DNA of 64,000 bases from positions 1-64,000 of the forward strand of contig CAJWJK010000004.1 in the NCBI GenBank assembly GCA_913041535.1. Reading direction: 5' to 3'. A program made the position numbers and the translations under genes. Shown piece by piece: positions 9,266-18,712 of this stretch. Every line of letters starts with the position of its first letter. Within the stretch, counting starts at the first letter, position 1. The stretch is from an uncultured Alphaproteobacteria bacterium. GTDB lineage: Bacteria; Pseudomonadota; Alphaproteobacteria; VGEJ01. The notes below the pieces were generated by a model, which was given only the letters and a program-made list of their open reading frames with translations, made no database searches and was not told the origin of the DNA.

Positions 9266-10201
9266 TTAATTGGATAGCTCTTCAGCGAGCTCAGGTAGCA
9301 CATCAAACAGATCACTGACTAAACCATAATCAGCCACCTGAAAGATAGGCGCTTCCTCATCCTTATTTATTGCAACGATTACTTTACTGTCCTTCATGCC
9401 CGCAAGGTGCTGTATAGCTCCCGATATGCCTACGGCAATGTACAGGTCTGGGGCAACAATCTTTCCCGTCTGACCAACCTGATAGTCATTGGATACGAAA
9501 CCTGCATCTACAGCAGCTCGGCTGGCACCCACCGCTGCATTGATTTTGTCAGCTACCGCTTCTAACAAAGAAAAATTGTCCCCACTTGCCATTCCTCTGC
9601 CACCCGAAACAATAATACGCGCAGATGTAAGCTCTGGCCGCTCCGTAACGTTTAGGTCGCGGCTGACAAACGATGAAAGTTGTTGCGCCTCCAAAGGCTG
9701 TACAGCCTCAATCTGAGCACTTCCACCCTCAGCAGAAACATCATCAAATTGGCTTGTACGCACTGTGATAATCTTTATTGGATCGTTTGAGCGCACGGTT
9801 GCCATTGCATTCCCAGCATACGTCGGACGCACGAAGGTATTATTGTCCACCACAGCAGAAATATCTGAGATGAGGGCTAAGTCGAGCAAAGCAGCCACCC
9901 TCGGCATCAAACCCTTGGAGAATGTTGAGGTGGAACCAAGAATTGCTTCATATTTTTCTGCCAAATCCACAATAAGCGGAGCCATCGCTTCAACAAGACC
10001 ATGTTCATACTGAGGCGAATCACAATGCAAAACCTTAGACACACCATTCATCTTTGATGCCTGCGCAGCCACCTCAGCGGTAGCGCTTCCAGCCACCAAC
10101 ACATGAACTTCATCAGCTAGTTGCTTGGCAGCAGTTACAACACTATATGTCGGCTGTGCTAATGTTTTATTATCATGGTCCGCTGCTACTAGAACCGCCA
10201 T
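9266..10201 (-). CDS. etfA: Electron transfer flavoprotein alpha subunit
   Basis: 311 residues from the ATG at 10201, which overlaps the etfB stop by one base (TGATG); a TTG directly before is less likely. With EtfB it carries electrons from acyl-CoA dehydrogenases to the membrane ETF-ubiquinone oxidoreductase. The FAD-binding C-terminal domain is clear: SGGRGM, then [41 protein letters not shown], and [16 protein letters not shown]. Full length. Cotranscribed with etfB and probably hbd. Confidence 0.95.
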   Translation of the reverse strand: MAVLVAADHDNKTLAQPTYSVVTAAKQLADEVHVLVAGSATAEVAAQASKMNGVSKVLHCDSPQYEHGLVEAMAPLIVDLAEKYEAILGSTSTFSKGLMPRVAALLDLALISDISAVVDNNTFVRPTYAGNAMATVRSNDPIKIITVRTSQFDDVSAEGGSAQIEAVQPLEAQQLSSFVSRDLNVTERPELTSARIIVSGGRGMASGDNFSLLEAVADKINAAVGASRAAVDAGFVSNDYQVGQTGKIVAPDLYIAVGISGAIQHLAGMKDSKVIVAINKDEEAPIFQVADYGLVSDLFDVLPELAEELSN

Positions 10202-10950
10202 CAAATAACCCCCGCTTCGTCTCTCAATTTCTCTACCAACTCCTTAACAGAACTAACTTTTACGCCTGCTGACCTTTTTGGCGGTTCCTCAACTTTGAGT
10301 ACCGTCAGTCGCGGCGTGACATCGACGCCTAGCTCTTCTGGAATTACTTCATCAATGGGTTTCTTTTTGGCTTTCATAATGTTGGGAAGAGACGCATAGC
10401 GCGGCTCGTTCAACCTAAGGTCAGTAGTTAATACACTGGGAGGAGTAAGCTTTAACGTCTCAAGCCCACCGTCAATTTCTCGAGTTATCTCAACCTCGTT
10501 ATCCGTGACTAACAACTTGGAAATATGGGTGCCTTGAGACCAACCAAGGAGTGCCGCCAACATCTGCCCGGTTGCATTGCTATCATCGTCAATGGCTTGC
10601 TTGCCTAGTAGAATGACCTTTGGATTTTCTCGATCAACAATTGCCTTCAATATCTTGGCGACAGCAAGAGGCTGAAGTTCCATATCCGTATTAACTAGTA
10701 TAGCGCGGTCAGCTCCCATAGCGAGTGCAGTCCTTAATGTTTCCTGACATGCGGAGCTTCCCGCCGAAACTGCAACCACTTCACTGGCTGTCCCAGATTC
10801 TTTGAGACGAACAGCCTCCTCTACACCAATCTCATCAAAAGGGTTCATGGCCATTTTTACATTGGACAGCTCAACACCAGTCGCGTCGGCCTTGACACGA
10901 ATATTAACGTTTGCATCAACAACGCGTTTAACTGCAACGAGGACCTTCAT
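10201..10950 (-). CDS. etfB: Electron transfer flavoprotein beta subunit
   Basis: 249 residues from the ATG at 10950 ([12 protein letters not shown]), preceded by GGGCGG; a TTG two codons upstream is the longer option. It binds AMP and forms the ETF heterodimer. Family features seen: [16 protein letters not shown] (about 36-51), [19 protein letters not shown] in the ETF-beta signature region, and [19 protein letters not shown] near the end. It opens the etfB-etfA-hbd run. The upstream gap to the plus-strand ABM gene holds no promoter pair that I would call with confidence. Confidence 0.95.
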   Translation of the reverse strand: MKVLVAVKRVVDANVNIRVKADATGVELSNVKMAMNPFDEIGVEEAVRLKESGTASEVVAVSAGSSACQETLRTALAMGADRAILVNTDMELQPLAVAKILKAIVDRENPKVILLGKQAIDDDSNATGQMLAALLGWSQGTHISKLLVTDNEVEITREIDGGLETLKLTPPSVLTTDLRLNEPRYASLPNIMKAKKKPIDEVIPEELGVDVTPRLTVLKVEEPPKRSAGVKVSSVKELVEKLRDEAGVI

Positions 10951-11170
10951 CAGCAACCGCCCATAGTCATTTCTAGAAAACCTTACATTAAGCCGACGGA
11001 ACCACCGAAAGCATAACCCATGGTTCCCATCTCCCTCAACAAATGCTCAAAGTGGCGTGACGATAGGACCAAGCACAGTCGCGTGTCAACGGCATGCTAT
11101 GAAGGAATGCGCTTGCATCAAATTCGGCAAGCGAGCCACAATAGATACATCTAACTATAGCGAGGAGCAA

Positions 11171-11467
11171 ATGTCCCAAATCGCCCTATTTGTAGATTTC
11201 GAAATATACCCCGAACAACTCGATGCATTTAACACATTGATACGAAATCATGCTGCAGGAACTCTTGCAGAGGAAGAGGGTTGTTTGGCCTTTGCAATCG
11301 GCGTAGATCAAGACGCTCAAACACACTATTGGCTCTACGAATTATATAAGGATCTAGGCGCACTAGAGTTACACCGCAATTCTTCACGCCTCATACGATT
11401 TCGAGAGGAGCGAATCCCCATGGTCAAAAGTATGCGAGTGGTCACGACCGACGCCGTATCTATATAG
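11171..11467 (+). CDS. ABM-domain (antibiotic biosynthesis monooxygenase-like) protein
   Basis: 98 residues from the ATG at 11171, which has GAGGAG just upstream; the frame is open back to 11057 but the extra part is not family-like. The fold is the dimeric ferredoxin-like ABM/YgiN type: FVDFEIYPEQLDAFNTLIRNHA, then EEGCLAFAIGVDQ, then YWLYELYKD. Related proteins are cofactor-free quinol monooxygenases or small metabolite-handling enzymes. The substrate cannot be read from sequence. It sits alone between etfB and a thioesterase in an accessory stretch. Confidence 0.7.
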   Translation: MSQIALFVDFEIYPEQLDAFNTLIRNHAAGTLAEEEGCLAFAIGVDQDAQTHYWLYELYKDLGALELHRNSSRLIRFREERIPMVKSMRVVTTDAVSI

Positions 11468-11618
11468 TTATTTCTATAACTGTGGTCCCTACAGCCTAAG
11501 ACCCTTAACCGATCAAGCCGCCAAAGTGCAGAAACCAATTTTGGTGCAACTAAAAACCCATAGGCACTTTACACCCATGATTGATGTTAATCGATTAAGG
11601 GGCTTGTACTCGCATTCT

Positions 11619-12062
11619 CTATTGACCATCGCTCTCATCGCTAAACTCGACCATGTAACCATGTGCAGCCTCCCGCAGTTCAGTTGGAATTGGAGCTCCT
11701 TTCCGAATATTCAGATCCAGGTGAACTGCAACGCCGTTATATGTCGCAGCTAAAAGAGCTGTTTCAGAGTTATACATTTCTTGAACAAAATGGAATGAAC
11801 TATTCCCAACTTTTGTGAACCCCGATCGAATATGCCAGATATCGCCCTCCAATAGCTCACGCTTATATCTGAGATCAGTTCGAACTGTCGCGATACCACG
11901 ACCCCGTGCACGCATATAACTTGGACTCATACCCATGGCATGAGCCAAGTGCCAAGCAGCATCAGCAAACGCAGCCATGTAAAAACGGATATTCATGTGT
12001 CCAAACGAGTCAGTTTCCCAAGGATGTACAGTTCCTTTATTCGTCTCCAGCCAGCTGCCCAT
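11619..12062 (-). CDS. Hotdog-fold acyl-CoA thioesterase (4HBT/YbgC-like)
   Basis: 147 residues. It probably hydrolyses an acyl-CoA in the cytoplasm. The 4-hydroxybenzoyl-CoA thioesterase-type active site is WETDSFGHMNIRFYMAAF, with D18 as the likely catalytic Asp and HMN at 22-24. The rest follows the single-hotdog pattern (DLRYKRELLEGDIWHIRSGF, VAVHLDLNIRKGAPIP). Substrate chain or aromatic character cannot be told. It stands alone on the minus strand between two plus-strand genes. Confidence 0.78.
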   Translation of the reverse strand: MGSWLETNKGTVHPWETDSFGHMNIRFYMAAFADAAWHLAHAMGMSPSYMRARGRGIATVRTDLRYKRELLEGDIWHIRSGFTKVGNSSFHFVQEMYNSETALLAATYNGVAVHLDLNIRKGAPIPTELREAAHGYMVEFSDESDGQ

Positions 12063-12265
12063 TTGTCTTCTCCGTGGCCATACCTAAGGCATACACTATG
12101 GCCTAAACTGTAACGCGAATAAACAACAGACCAGCATTTGCCTTAGTAACGGTATCCACAGCCATAGAAAACGTGTAACACTTGACTAAGAATTGGTCTC
12201 CGCCCCCCGCCCATACAATGCGACGGGCATGTCAGAGCATGATCAGCCCTTTGAGGAACTAGGTT

Positions 12266-13027
12266 GTGGTAGATAAAGACGGCACTTGCACCGAACAAAA
12301 TTGTTCTGAAATTCAACTCCGTACGGAGCTTGCTGCTTGTTATCGTGACTTTTCCCGCCGCGGCATGGACGATTCGATATATACACACTTATCAGCCCGT
12401 ATTCCAGAGTCGGAAAATCGTTTCCTATTCATTGGATTTGGCGCCCTTTTTAGGGAAGTAACCGCATCCAAACTAATTACAGTAAATTTGGCCGGTGAAA
12501 CCATAGGAAATAGTTCCAAAGCAGTTAACCCAGCAGGCTGGGCACTTCATAAAACGGTCTACGAAGCTATACCTGATGCAAAAAGCATAATGCACCTTCA
12601 CACGATCGCTGGCGTTGCAGTGTCCGCACAAGAGAAAGGCCTGTTGCCAGTAAATCAATTTGCCATTACTCATTGGGGCCAAATAGCTTACCACGATTAT
12701 GAAGGACCTGGATTAACGTCAGAAGAGCAGGAGCGCCTTGTTAATAAAATAAAGCACAAGAAAATTATGTTCCTGCGTAATCACGGTACTTTAACCTGGG
12801 GAAGAACAATTGCCGAAGCATATACGCTGATGCACTTTCTGGAACGAACCTGCGAGATACAGATTGCCGCCCAGGCTGGTGGTGGCCAATTGGTCATTCC
12901 TGATAAGAAGATCATAGACCGCACTTCGAGAATCGGGCAAGGAACAGGAAATTCTACCTTTGGCGAGATTGGTTTTCACGCGATGATGCGACAGCTAGAT
13001 CAAAAAGATACAAGCTATAAGGATTAA
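12266..13027 (+). CDS. Class II aldolase/adducin family protein
   Basis: 253 residues from a GTG with GAGGA about ten bases upstream. The family uses a divalent metal held by histidines to cleave or epimerise small hydroxylated carbon compounds such as fuculose-1-phosphate; many members have other or unknown substrates. Visible ligands are H110 and H112 in MHLHTIAG and H173 in FLRNHGTLTWG. YTHLSARIP (39-47) is the usual N-terminal motif. It is followed 25 bases later by an alpha/beta hydrolase, so the two probably form an operon. No sugar kinase or transporter is nearby, which argues against a simple sugar-phosphate role. Confidence 0.8.
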   Translation: MVDKDGTCTEQNCSEIQLRTELAACYRDFSRRGMDDSIYTHLSARIPESENRFLFIGFGALFREVTASKLITVNLAGETIGNSSKAVNPAGWALHKTVYEAIPDAKSIMHLHTIAGVAVSAQEKGLLPVNQFAITHWGQIAYHDYEGPGLTSEEQERLVNKIKHKKIMFLRNHGTLTWGRTIAEAYTLMHFLERTCEIQIAAQAGGGQLVIPDKKIIDRTSRIGQGTGNSTFGEIGFHAMMRQLDQKDTSYKD

Positions 13028-13052
13028 TACGAACTAATCTGAGGCAGAACTC

Positions 13053-13829
13053 ATGGAAAAAATTAACGGAAAGATGATGGCTGTGGAGACCCACGGCGAC
13101 TCCAAGGATACTTTAATTATGGTGCACGGGCTTGGGGGAACATCCAATACTTACCACCCACAATCTGCTTTTCTAATGCGCAATTTTACAGTAATACGTC
13201 CAGATCTCGAAGGTTCCGGTCGTTCTCCGTTACAGAGCAAGTCCCTATCCATAAAGGGTTTTGCAAATGACATCGTGGCGCTAATGACTGCTCGAAAAAT
13301 TCGACGTGCTCATCTAGTTGGCCACTCAATGGGCACTATCATCTGCCAGCACATTGCAGCATCACATCCAAGCCGAGTTGCCAGCATGGTATTGCTTGGC
13401 CCCCTGGCGGAGCCGCCAGAACCAGCCCGAGAGGTCATGCGCGATCGCGCCACTCTTGCCCGCAGCAAAGGCATGACACCTATTGCCGACGCGTTATTGC
13501 AAGTTGCAATATCTAACACAACCCGCTCGCATAGACCGGAAATTGCCGCAATGGTGCGTGAAATACTGATGCGCCAGACACCGGAAGGATACGCTGCCAC
13601 CTGTGAAGCTCTTTCAAAAGCTAAATCAGCTGCCCTTTCCAAAGTCAAATGTCGCACACTTCTCATCACCGGGGATGAAGATGGTGTTGCACCACCGATT
13701 GCAGTTCAAAAGCTTGGTAAATCCATCAAACGGTCAGAAACTCATGTCCTTTCCGAATGCGGCCATTGGACGCCGATTGAGCGGGCTAGTGATGTTACCT
13801 CACTGATGACAAATTTCTATTATGGATAA
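13053..13829 (+). CDS. Alpha/beta hydrolase
   Basis: 258 residues with GAGG ahead of the ATG. It is a cytoplasmic serine hydrolase of the 3-oxoadipate enol-lactonase or related type. The oxyanion region is MVHGLGGTSNTY (23-34), the nucleophile is in VGHSMGT (S92), the acid lies in LLITGDEDGVAPP (about residue 209-211), and the catalytic His is in ECGHWTPIE (H238). Full length and no signal peptide. The operon with a class II aldolase hints at breakdown of a small hydroxy acid or lactone, but the substrate is unknown. Confidence 0.8.
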   Translation: MEKINGKMMAVETHGDSKDTLIMVHGLGGTSNTYHPQSAFLMRNFTVIRPDLEGSGRSPLQSKSLSIKGFANDIVALMTARKIRRAHLVGHSMGTIICQHIAASHPSRVASMVLLGPLAEPPEPAREVMRDRATLARSKGMTPIADALLQVAISNTTRSHRPEIAAMVREILMRQTPEGYAATCEALSKAKSAALSKVKCRTLLITGDEDGVAPPIAVQKLGKSIKRSETHVLSECGHWTPIERASDVTSLMTNFYYG

Positions 13830-13830
13830 G

Positions 13831-13850
13831 AAAAACTGCCCAAGACGGGC
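13831..13850 (-). terminator. Possible rho-independent terminator of the esterase gene
   Basis: On the minus strand GCCC (13850-13847), five bases, GGGC (13841-13838), then AGTTTTTC. The stem is only four GC pairs, but the T-run is well placed downstream of the gene ending at 13894. Confidence 0.35.
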
Positions 13851-13893
13851 TAACGCGATCCATCTGTATTGATTACCGAACGGAACTCGCGCA

Positions 13894-14772
13894 CTAGCAT
13901 GCCCATGATTGGACCTGAGATCCAACCAGATCCGACCGAGGGTCAATCAATTGATTGACTAAGTTAAAGTGGTTCAATTCTGATTTTTTTTCCCATTTAA
14001 GAGGAAACCCCAAAGCGCGCCAACGCGCCGCCATTGCTTCGTTCTGCCGCTGATATTCGGGGGACTCTTGCCCCCCAACAACCATAGTCATCGGTGTATT
14101 TACAGGATAGTTAAGCGACAGCGGACTGTTACGAGAGGCTTCCGAAATATCTAGCCGCAACATCTCATTCAAATAAGAAAGACGAATGGGTTCAAGGTCA
14201 AAAATACCGCTAATTGTGCACACTCCCTTAACGACATCTGGCGGAAGAGTACTATCAAATTCACCCCACTTTGTAGCCAATTGCATCATGGCTAGATGTC
14301 CTCCAGCCGAATGCCCCGCGACATATATGCGGTTAGGGTCTCCCCCGTAATGATCAGCGTGCCTCCACAACCAGGCCAGAGCAGCACGACTGTGCCTTAC
14401 AATTTCATCCATCTGGCAAATTGGTGCCAATCCGTGGTTTATCACAACAGTCATTATTCCGTGGGGCCTAAAGCCTCTGGCAACATAACTATAATCAGCC
14501 TTATCAAGCGAGTACCAATATCCCCCATGAATGAATACATATATGGGAGCGCTAGCAGTAGCGGCCGGAAAGATATCAAGTCGCTCTAGTGGATCATCGC
14601 CAAAAGGAACGTCAAGAATAACCTCAAGATCATTTCGTGCTTGGTCACTCCAGACACGCCAATTCTTAAAATGCTCTACATATTCTGGAAACCGCACACG
14701 ATTATTGTATTGCGCATCTAACTCGTCTTGGTCGTAGTTTAGGTAAATAGGCAGTCCCATAGTCGGAATCAC
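13894..14772 (-). CDS. Alpha/beta hydrolase of the kynurenine formamidase/HGGYW esterase type
   Basis: 292 residues. The oxyanion motif is FIHGGYWYSLDK (H82-W86), the nucleophile elbow is AGHSAGGHLA (S155), and a C-terminal His is in ELNHFNLVN (about H268). This is the pattern of bacterial arylformamidase-like carboxylesterases. No signal peptide is present, so it acts in the cytoplasm. The start shown is a GTG with GAGG four bases away; an ATG four codons later is the alternative. Kynurenine pathway genes are not adjacent, so a general esterase is as likely as formamidase. Confidence 0.75.
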   Translation of the reverse strand: MIPTMGLPIYLNYDQDELDAQYNNRVRFPEYVEHFKNWRVWSDQARNDLEVILDVPFGDDPLERLDIFPAATASAPIYVFIHGGYWYSLDKADYSYVARGFRPHGIMTVVINHGLAPICQMDEIVRHSRAALAWLWRHADHYGGDPNRIYVAGHSAGGHLAMMQLATKWGEFDSTLPPDVVKGVCTISGIFDLEPIRLSYLNEMLRLDISEASRNSPLSLNYPVNTPMTMVVGGQESPEYQRQNEAMAARWRALGFPLKWEKKSELNHFNLVNQLIDPRSDLVGSQVQSWAC

Positions 14773-15157
14773 GTCCCCTCTTCAACACTAGCACATCATA
14801 GCCCATAACAGCGTAACAGCGGAGTCCGATATAACGATGACAGTATTGACTATCTTTAGACTCCGGCTACCAGTGGGCCTTCTTTAATGTAAAAACACTT
14901 TGCCTGATTCGATTTTATGTGGATAGCAATAGTGGTACCATAGTGCATCGCACCTTCACATAATATGAGCTAGAGTGGCGGCCTGTTCTTTATGTATGAA
15001 GGTTGGACAGCCACTGTGGAAGCAGGAACTCTTCGGCTATATGATAAAATAAGGCTATCATTGGTCATTTTCTCACATCCACACTAAAGCACCCGCCTTT
15101 AACACATATTTGCCTAAGTACTATCAGATCAACTTTATTAGTATCTACGAGAGTTAT
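14773..15157. other. Divergent intergenic region with a spaced inverted repeat
   Basis: About 385 bases between the divergent esterase and transporter genes. CGGAGTC (14820-14826) and GACTCCG (14859-14865) form a perfect 7-base inverted repeat with a 32-base gap. It could be a pair of regulator half-sites or chance. No gene or clear promoter pair is seen. Confidence 0.3.
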
Positions 15158-16081
15158 ATGGATTTCCCGAGTGGTATAAAGCGATTCACTCCTTACATAT
15201 TGTTATCTCTCAATATGTTATTTTGGAGCGTAAACAATGTAATTTCCAAAGCAGCGGTAAGCGATATTCCACCAGCAGCTTTGGCGTTTTGGCCATGGGT
15301 AATAGGGGTTTCTCTTTTAACACCATGGGCTTTCCCTAGACTTTGGAAAAGACGAGACCTTCTTGCGAAACACTGGCTTAAGTTGGTGTCTATCGGAACA
15401 CTCAGCATCATATTCTTTTACCATCTATTTTATAATGCCTTGACTTATACAACAGTAATTAACTCTTCATTAATTGCTGCAATCCTACCTGTCATTACTA
15501 TGATACTTGCGTGGATGTTGTACCGTGACTCAATTACATCGCGACAAATCACCGGTACGTTTGTAGCACTATTTGGCGTTGTAGTCGTAATAGTGGAAGG
15601 CAATTTCACGATTTTGGCTTCTCTATCTGTAAACGTCGGTGACTTGCTAATGTTAGCAGCTGTCACGTCTTTTGCCCTGTACTCAGTGCTCCTTCGCCAC
15701 ATACCTGAAGGTCTGGATCCTTTGGCATTTCTTTGGGTATTCGCCTTTAGCAGCACTATCGGAAATGGTATCATTTATTTTTCCCAAGTATTTTCCCCAG
15801 TGCACTTCGATTTGACGTGGCCAGCAGTAGCAACGATTCTTTTTATATCAATCTTTCCAACCATTCTGGCATTCATCTTTTATAATGCCGGGGTCAGAGC
15901 GCTTGGCGCCGCCGTTGCGAGCCAGTTTCTTTACCTAGTACCCATTCTTGCTGCGCTTCTTGCTGTTCTCCTATTGGGTGAGGAATTTAGGTTCTATCAC
16001 TTAGTTGGACTAATAGTAATACTAGTGGGACTCTACGTAGCGACGGCCCCAAAAAGCTTCATCTCTAGTAGGTTGAAGTAA
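15158..16081 (+). CDS. DMT-superfamily transporter with two EamA domains
   Basis: 307 residues from the ATG at 15158 with GAGAG upstream; a TTG at 15110 would give a longer, polar N-terminus. About ten hydrophobic helices are arranged as two EamA repeats (roughly 10-145 and 155-300), starting with LSLNMLFWSVNNVISKAA and WPWVIGVSLLTPWAF. Members export amino acids or other small metabolites across the inner membrane. Substrate unknown. It is 15 bases ahead of the serine hydrolase gene, so the two are likely cotranscribed. Confidence 0.82.
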   Translation: MDFPSGIKRFTPYILLSLNMLFWSVNNVISKAAVSDIPPAALAFWPWVIGVSLLTPWAFPRLWKRRDLLAKHWLKLVSIGTLSIIFFYHLFYNALTYTTVINSSLIAAILPVITMILAWMLYRDSITSRQITGTFVALFGVVVVIVEGNFTILASLSVNVGDLLMLAAVTSFALYSVLLRHIPEGLDPLAFLWVFAFSSTIGNGIIYFSQVFSPVHFDLTWPAVATILFISIFPTILAFIFYNAGVRALGAAVASQFLYLVPILAALLAVLLLGEEFRFYHLVGLIVILVGLYVATAPKSFISSRLK

Positions 16082-16096
16082 GGGCTGGAAAGAAGC

Positions 16097-17251
16097 ATGC
16101 GGATCTCTATATTCGTTTTTTCTATCCTTCTCGTGTCGTGGGGAATGGCCAGTACCTTCAACGGTTTGTGGGCCGAGGAAACACCAGCTCGTTATGACGA
16201 CTATTTACCAACGACTGGTTGGCGATACTCCCCTCCAGAAGCCCAAGGTATGGATTCCAAAACCCTTGCCAACCTAGTTGAAAAGGTAACCAATTCTAAG
16301 GAACGGATACATAGTATTACCATAATACGTAACGGCTATATGTTATTAGATGCGTATTTTGATACATTCAGAATTCGAAAAAGACACCCTATATATTCGT
16401 GCACAAAAAGCGTTATATCCGCATTAATCGGCATTGCAATTAAACATGGTCACGTTTCTGATGTTCATCAAAGAGTATCTAGTTTTTTTCCAAAACAAGG
16501 CGTTTCAACTTATGGCTCCGCTAAACGCAACATAACTCTAAAGCATCTGTTAACGATGACATCGGGCTTAAACTGTACTGACTCTTACCTATACAGGTGG
16601 AAGGGGCTTTGGGAAATGCGTCGCAGCCGTGACTGGGCACACTTTGTACTGAATCTACCCATGCATGAACAGCCAGGCACTACTTTTAACTACTGTAACG
16701 GTGTGTCTCACTTGTTATCTGAAGTTATTCAACGCTCTACCGGAATGACTGCTTTCGAGTATGCAAAGCAAAGTCTCTTTGCCCCGCTGGGCATAAACGA
16801 TGTTACTTGGGCTCAAAATTCAACCGGGGTGACGATAGGTTACAGCGACTTAATGTTGACCCCGCATGACATGGCCAAGATTGGTTTCCTCTACCTTAAA
16901 AATGGGCTGTGGGGAACTCAACAAATAATTCCGTCAGAATGGGTCCAGCAATCATTTCAGCCTCACGTAGAGGCAACACTTTTTCCTCAATATGGGTACC
17001 AGTGGTGGATTGATTCTAGCGGTTATTCAATAGCGGCTGGTTATAGAGGACAGTACATTTTTGTTCTGCCTGATCATAATATGGTTGTGGTGTTTACCGG
17101 CTCTCTTGAAGATAGAAACTTCTTCCTGCCGGTAAGTTACTTAAACGAATATATAGTGCCCGCGATCAAATCAAATCATGCATTACCGTATAATGATAAA
17201 TCATTAAATAGATTACTTAGTGTAATCAAAGACGCCCAAACCTCCCTGTAA
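16097..17251 (+). CDS. Exported serine hydrolase of the beta-lactamase/class C family
   Basis: 384 residues with a Sec signal peptide (about 1-26, cut after GLWA). The SxxK motif is S101-CTK104 (IYSCTKSVISALIGIA), the Y-x-N motif is Y199-CN201 (NYCNGVSHLL), and the C-terminal third has GYQWWID and AGYRGQYIFVLPDHNMVVVF. These are the marks of penicillin-binding-protein-like esterases. It should act in the periplasm. True AmpC activity is unlikely because the closest relatives are esterases or peptidases of unknown substrate. It follows the EamA transporter by 15 bases. Confidence 0.82.
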   Translation: MRISIFVFSILLVSWGMASTFNGLWAEETPARYDDYLPTTGWRYSPPEAQGMDSKTLANLVEKVTNSKERIHSITIIRNGYMLLDAYFDTFRIRKRHPIYSCTKSVISALIGIAIKHGHVSDVHQRVSSFFPKQGVSTYGSAKRNITLKHLLTMTSGLNCTDSYLYRWKGLWEMRRSRDWAHFVLNLPMHEQPGTTFNYCNGVSHLLSEVIQRSTGMTAFEYAKQSLFAPLGINDVTWAQNSTGVTIGYSDLMLTPHDMAKIGFLYLKNGLWGTQQIIPSEWVQQSFQPHVEATLFPQYGYQWWIDSSGYSIAAGYRGQYIFVLPDHNMVVVFTGSLEDRNFFLPVSYLNEYIVPAIKSNHALPYNDKSLNRLLSVIKDAQTSL

Positions 17252-17490
17252 GGCAGTGCCGACTATTGTTCAATAGACGACTAAGTGATGTCATGGAGAA
17301 GGCGCTGGCACCCCGTATTAGTTAAATGCTCCGCAAGTCAACACGAAGCACTCCTGTATTAGCACTGCCATGCCGTATTGGAGCTATCACAGCAACCCCA
17401 AAATTTCTAATTGTTGATATTCTCTAAGCCACAATTATGTTTACACTTACTAAACATGCATAGACTTCCTTGCGCAGGATAACCAGTGTA

Positions 17491-18627
17491 ATGACCGTAC
17501 CTTATCTTTCAGTCTCTCGACGACTTAGGGAAACCCCTTTCACTCCGCGAGTAGAGGAAGCCAAAGTCAAAAGCTATACAGTATATAACCATATGCTCTT
17601 ACCGACCGTATTTCATACGTTAGAGGACGATTATCATCATCTGAAAAGCCAAGTCCAAATATGGGACGTCTCATGCCAGCGGCAGGTCGAGATACAAGGC
17701 CCAGACGCCAACTTCCTACTTCGAAAACTTACACCTAGAGATCTTTCAAAGACACCGCTAAACCGATGCACCTACCTTCCTATAACAGACCCAAACGGCC
17801 GAATGCTAAACGACTCCGTGCTCATTCAAGTTCAAGAAGACTGCTATTGGCTTTCCACATCAGATTACGACATTAACCTTTGGATTTCGGCCCTAGCTAT
17901 TGGGGCAAACCTTGACGTAGCAGTCAAGGAAGCTGACGTATACCCAGTCGCTATACAAGGCCCTAAATCTTTATCTTTAATGGAGAAAGCGTTCGGAAGC
18001 CATATTAGGGACTTAGACTATTTTGATATAGACAAATTTGATTTTGCTAACACCAACGTGCTGGTATCACGGACTGGCTACTCAGGACAGCTTGGCTACG
18101 AAATTTATGCAAAAGGGTCTCAGTTAGCACTGACCATTTGGGACACACTCTTTGAATGTGGAGCACACCTTAATGTGCGAGTGGGTTGTCCAAATTTGAT
18201 AGAGAGAATTGAGGCAGGGCTTTTGTCATATGGAAATGATATGACTCGCAAAAATACCCCCATCGAGTGTGGGTTTGGATGGATGTGTACCCCAGCAACA
18301 AATTTTGACTACTTAGGTTTATCGGCACTACACGCTGAGCAACAGAATGGACCCTGCAGAATGATACGGTATCTATCCATTGATGGCCCAACAGTTCCGA
18401 CATGTTCACAGCCTTGGCCTGTATTCATTAAAGACAATCAAGTTGGTCACGTATCCTCTGCAGCGTATTCCCCAACGGCTGGAACGAACGTTGCCATTGG
18501 TATGATTGCTTCTAATTTCTGGCATGACGGGACGTCAGTGCAAGTTAAGATGCCACACGGGCCGTATGAAGCAGAGGTTTTTGTGTGCCCACAGAACAAA
18601 CGCAATACGAGGAAAGCTAACACCTAA
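17491..18627 (+). CDS. DmdA-like (DMSP demethylase family) aminomethyltransferase-fold protein
   Basis: 378 residues from the ATG at 17491 (a TTG at 17470 gives seven more). The GcvT fold transfers a one-carbon unit to tetrahydrofolate. Most of the sequence follows DMSP demethylase: SRRLRETPFTPRV, YTVYNHMLLPTVF, HLKSQVQIWDVS, RQVEIQGPDA, NLIERIEAGLLSYGNDMT (236-253) and NTPIECG. In contrast the segment 194-204 is RTGYSGQLGYE, as in glycine cleavage T protein, where DmdA has RSGWSKQGG(F/Y)E by memory. The substrate may therefore be DMSP, another methylated sulfonium or amine, or something else. No gcvH/gcvP is nearby, which argues against glycine cleavage. It lies 239 bases after the serine hydrolase, same strand. 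Confidence 0.75.
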   Translation: MTVPYLSVSRRLRETPFTPRVEEAKVKSYTVYNHMLLPTVFHTLEDDYHHLKSQVQIWDVSCQRQVEIQGPDANFLLRKLTPRDLSKTPLNRCTYLPITDPNGRMLNDSVLIQVQEDCYWLSTSDYDINLWISALAIGANLDVAVKEADVYPVAIQGPKSLSLMEKAFGSHIRDLDYFDIDKFDFANTNVLVSRTGYSGQLGYEIYAKGSQLALTIWDTLFECGAHLNVRVGCPNLIERIEAGLLSYGNDMTRKNTPIECGFGWMCTPATNFDYLGLSALHAEQQNGPCRMIRYLSIDGPTVPTCSQPWPVFIKDNQVGHVSSAAYSPTAGTNVAIGMIASNFWHDGTSVQVKMPHGPYEAEVFVCPQNKRNTRKANT

Positions 18628-18712
18628 TAGTCTGGAGTAAACACATCAAGCAACTGTGAGTTCGCCTGTTTCCAACACTCAGTGCCTAACATTAACTTGG
18701 CGTAAGGAGAGG

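Noticed and set aside
12143-12388. 81-codon minus-strand frame ahead of the class II aldolase
   Set aside because: Overlaps the start of a clear gene, has no ribosome site and no family features.
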